Assembly: GCA_015486995.1 (NCBI GenBank)
Contig: WFQO01000174.1
Span: forward strand, 1 to 37,657
Length of the DNA: 37,657 bases
Source of the DNA: Nitratifractor sp.
Lineage (GTDB): Bacteria; Campylobacterota; Campylobacteria; Campylobacterales; Sulfurovaceae
Direction: 5' to 3'
The position numbers and the translations under genes are program-made. The notes under the pieces were generated by a model that had not been told where the DNA came from, did not search any database, and was given only the letters and a program-made list of their open reading frames with translations. Every line of letters begins with the position of its first letter. Position 1 is the stretch's first letter. Below, in pieces: positions 35,927 to 37,657 of the stretch.

Positions 35927-35937
35927 ACGGGCGCTCC

Positions 35938-36474
35938 TTACTTACCTGCCGCTTTACCGGCTTTTCTGATGATCACTTCGTCGGTGTACTTGACCCCCTT
36001 GCCTTTGTAGGGCTCGGGCGGGCGGAAGCCGCGGATCTCTGCCGCGACCTGGCCGACCTGCTGTTTGTCGGTTCCGCTGACGGTGATGATGTTTTTCTCC
36101 ACCTTGATCTCGATCCCTTCGGGGATTTCGAAATTGATGGGGTGGGAGTAGCCGAGCTGAAGCTCGAGCGTTTTTCCGTTGACGTTGGCGCGGTAACCGA
36201 CCCCGTTGATCTCCAGCGACTTCTTGAAGCCCTGATCCAGGCCGATGACGATGTTGTTGAAGAGCGAACGATAGGTCCCCCAGAAGGCCGACGACTCTTT
36301 GCTATCGTCCTTGCGGGTGAAGACCACTTCGTTGTCTTTGATTTCCATATTGACGCGGCCATGCGTCTCCAGGCGCTTCTCCAGGTTGCCTTTTTTGGCG
36401 ATCAGCTCGGTTCCTTCGACTTTGACCTCGATCCCGGAGGGAACGGTGACGGGTACTTTTCCTACACGTGACAT
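35938..36474 (-). CDS. rplF: 50S ribosomal protein L6
   Basis: [49 protein letters not shown]. Confidence 0.98.
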   Translation of the reverse strand: MSRVGKVPVTVPSGIEVKVEGTELIAKKGNLEKRLETHGRVNMEIKDNEVVFTRKDDSKESSAFWGTYRSLFNNIVIGLDQGFKKSLEINGVGYRANVNGKTLELQLGYSHPINFEIPEGIEIKVEKNIITVSGTDKQQVGQVAAEIRGFRPPEPYKGKGVKYTDEVIIRKAGKAAGK

Positions 36475-36487
36475 ATTCTCTCCCTCC

Positions 36488-36883
36488 TTACCAGATGCTG
36501 CAGACGACTTCGCCGCCGCGGCCCTGCTTGTAGGCTTCGTCGTTGGGAAGCACCCCGGCGCTCGTGGAGACGATCAGGGTGCCGTATCCGTTCTTGAAGC
36601 GCTTGATCTCTTCTTTGCCTTTGTAGATGCGGCGGCCGGGCTTGGAGATCTTTTTGATCTCGTTGATGACGCTGCGGCCGTCGTCGTCGTACTTGAGCAC
36701 GACCTTGATGGATTTCTTGTTGCCATCTTCCTCTACCGAATAACTCTCCAGATAACCCTTGTCTACAAGAATAGAAACGATGGCTTCGATCATTTTCGAG
36801 TGGAGAAGTTCGGTCGTCTCCAGCCGGCGCTGAGCGGCGTTTCGTATTCGAGTAAGAGAGTCTGCAATGTTGTCTGTCATCAT
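36488..36883 (-). CDS. rpsH: 30S ribosomal protein S8
   Basis: [45 protein letters not shown]. Confidence 0.98.
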   Translation of the reverse strand: MMTDNIADSLTRIRNAAQRRLETTELLHSKMIEAIVSILVDKGYLESYSVEEDGNKKSIKVVLKYDDDGRSVINEIKKISKPGRRIYKGKEEIKRFKNGYGTLIVSTSAGVLPNDEAYKQGRGGEVVCSIW

Positions 36884-36896
36884 CTTTTACTCCTTC

Positions 36897-37082
36897 TTAC
36901 CAGCTTGCTTTGCGCATGCCGGGGATTTGGCCTTCGGAGGCCATCTTTCTCAGACAAATCCGGCAGATCCCGAAATCTCTGTAGACAGAGTGGGGACGGC
37001 CGCAGATGTTACAGCGGGTGTAGGCTTGAACAGCGAACTTGGGCTTGCGCTTCTGCTTCGCGATCATCGACTTTTTTGCCAT
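36897..37082 (-). CDS. rpsN: 30S ribosomal protein S14 (zinc-type)
   Basis: [41 protein letters not shown] with 4 Cys. Confidence 0.98.
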   Translation of the reverse strand: MAKKSMIAKQKRKPKFAVQAYTRCNICGRPHSVYRDFGICRICLRKMASEGQIPGMRKASW

Positions 37083-37627
37083 TACTTTCTTCCTTTCGCA
37101 AACGGCATGCCCAGCTTCTCCAGCAGGACAAATGCCTCTTTGTCGTCGTCGGTGCTGGTGACGATGGTGATGTTCATTCCGTGGGTCTTCATGATTTGAT
37201 CGTAGACCACTTCGGGGAACATCAGCTGCTCGTCGAGACCGAAGTTGTAGTTGCCGCGTCCGTCGAAGCCCTTGCGGGGAACCCCGCGGAAGTCCTTCAC
37301 CCGGGGAAGGGCGATGGAGATCAGCTTGTCGAGGAAGTTATACATATTCTCACCGCGCAACGTGACTTTGATCCCGCTGGGAGCTCCCTCACGGGCTTTG
37401 AAGCCGGCGACGGATTTCTTGGCGAGCGTGATGACGGCGTGCTGGCCCGCGATCAGGCTGATGGTATCGGCCATGTTCTGGATCAGTTTGCTGTCCTTGC
37501 CCTCTTCCCCGGCCCCGACGCTGATGACGATCTTTTCGAGTTTGGGGGTCTGCATGACATTCTTGATCCCGAGCTCTTCGCGGAGCGCGGGAACGATGGA
37601 TGCGTATTTCTCTTTCATTCGGCTCAT
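37082..37627 (-). CDS. rplE: 50S ribosomal protein L5
   Basis: [47 protein letters not shown]. Confidence 0.98.
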   Translation of the reverse strand: MSRMKEKYASIVPALREELGIKNVMQTPKLEKIVISVGAGEEGKDSKLIQNMADTISLIAGQHAVITLAKKSVAGFKAREGAPSGIKVTLRGENMYNFLDKLISIALPRVKDFRGVPRKGFDGRGNYNFGLDEQLMFPEVVYDQIMKTHGMNITIVTSTDDDKEAFVLLEKLGMPFAKGRK

Positions 37628-37628
37628 A

Positions 37629-37657
37629 TCAGCCCTCCACTTTCTTGACGTTGGAGA
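37629..37657 (-). CDS. rplX: 50S ribosomal protein L24, C-terminal fragment (truncated by window end)
   Basis: Reverse complement encodes ...SNVKKVEG-stop directly upstream of rplE. Confidence 0.7.

Noticed and set aside
1-37657. CRISPR array or prophage
   Set aside because: No regularly spaced direct repeats of CRISPR length, no Cas, integrase or phage structural genes seen; the tRNA-Arg flank shows no integrase or attachment duplication.

Overview
The window is chromosomal DNA that looks like Campylobacterota (Sulfurovum/Nitratifractor-like; inferred from the hydABCDE layout, no search run). Most genes are on the minus strand. (i) 1-6.4 kb: a TIM-barrel glycosidase-like protein, a GT39-type glycosyltransferase, a NUDIX hydrolase, a carbon-nitrogen hydrolase, MurE and a TPR-like protein. 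(ii) 6.4-28.9 kb: a [NiFe]-hydrogenase island. In minus-strand order it has nikM/N/Q/O-like Ni transport genes, hypB, hypC, hypD, a toxin-antitoxin pair, hypE, hypX, hypA and nagZ. It also has an ISXO2-like transposase and an AAA/DUF4143 ATPase on the plus strand, the hydABCDE-hypF operon (membrane-bound uptake hydrogenase), and a tetR-hupS-hupL operon encoding a second, soluble hydrogenase. (iii) 29.0-37.7 kb: tRNA-Arg(CCG) and the ribosomal spc/alpha operon (rplQ to rplX). The most interesting candidate is a hydrogenase regulon. A TetR repressor is encoded with a sensory-like hydrogenase that lacks the maturation-protease tail. Near-identical 18-bp palindromes lie in front of both hydA and nikM. 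Other leads: both small subunits have Asn in place of the second proximal-cluster Cys; HydE looks like a degenerate HypF paralogue; a TA module with its own promoter/operator sits between hypD and hypE; and hypF contains a frame-shifting heptanucleotide repeat. All calls come from reading the sequence and supplied ORFs only.
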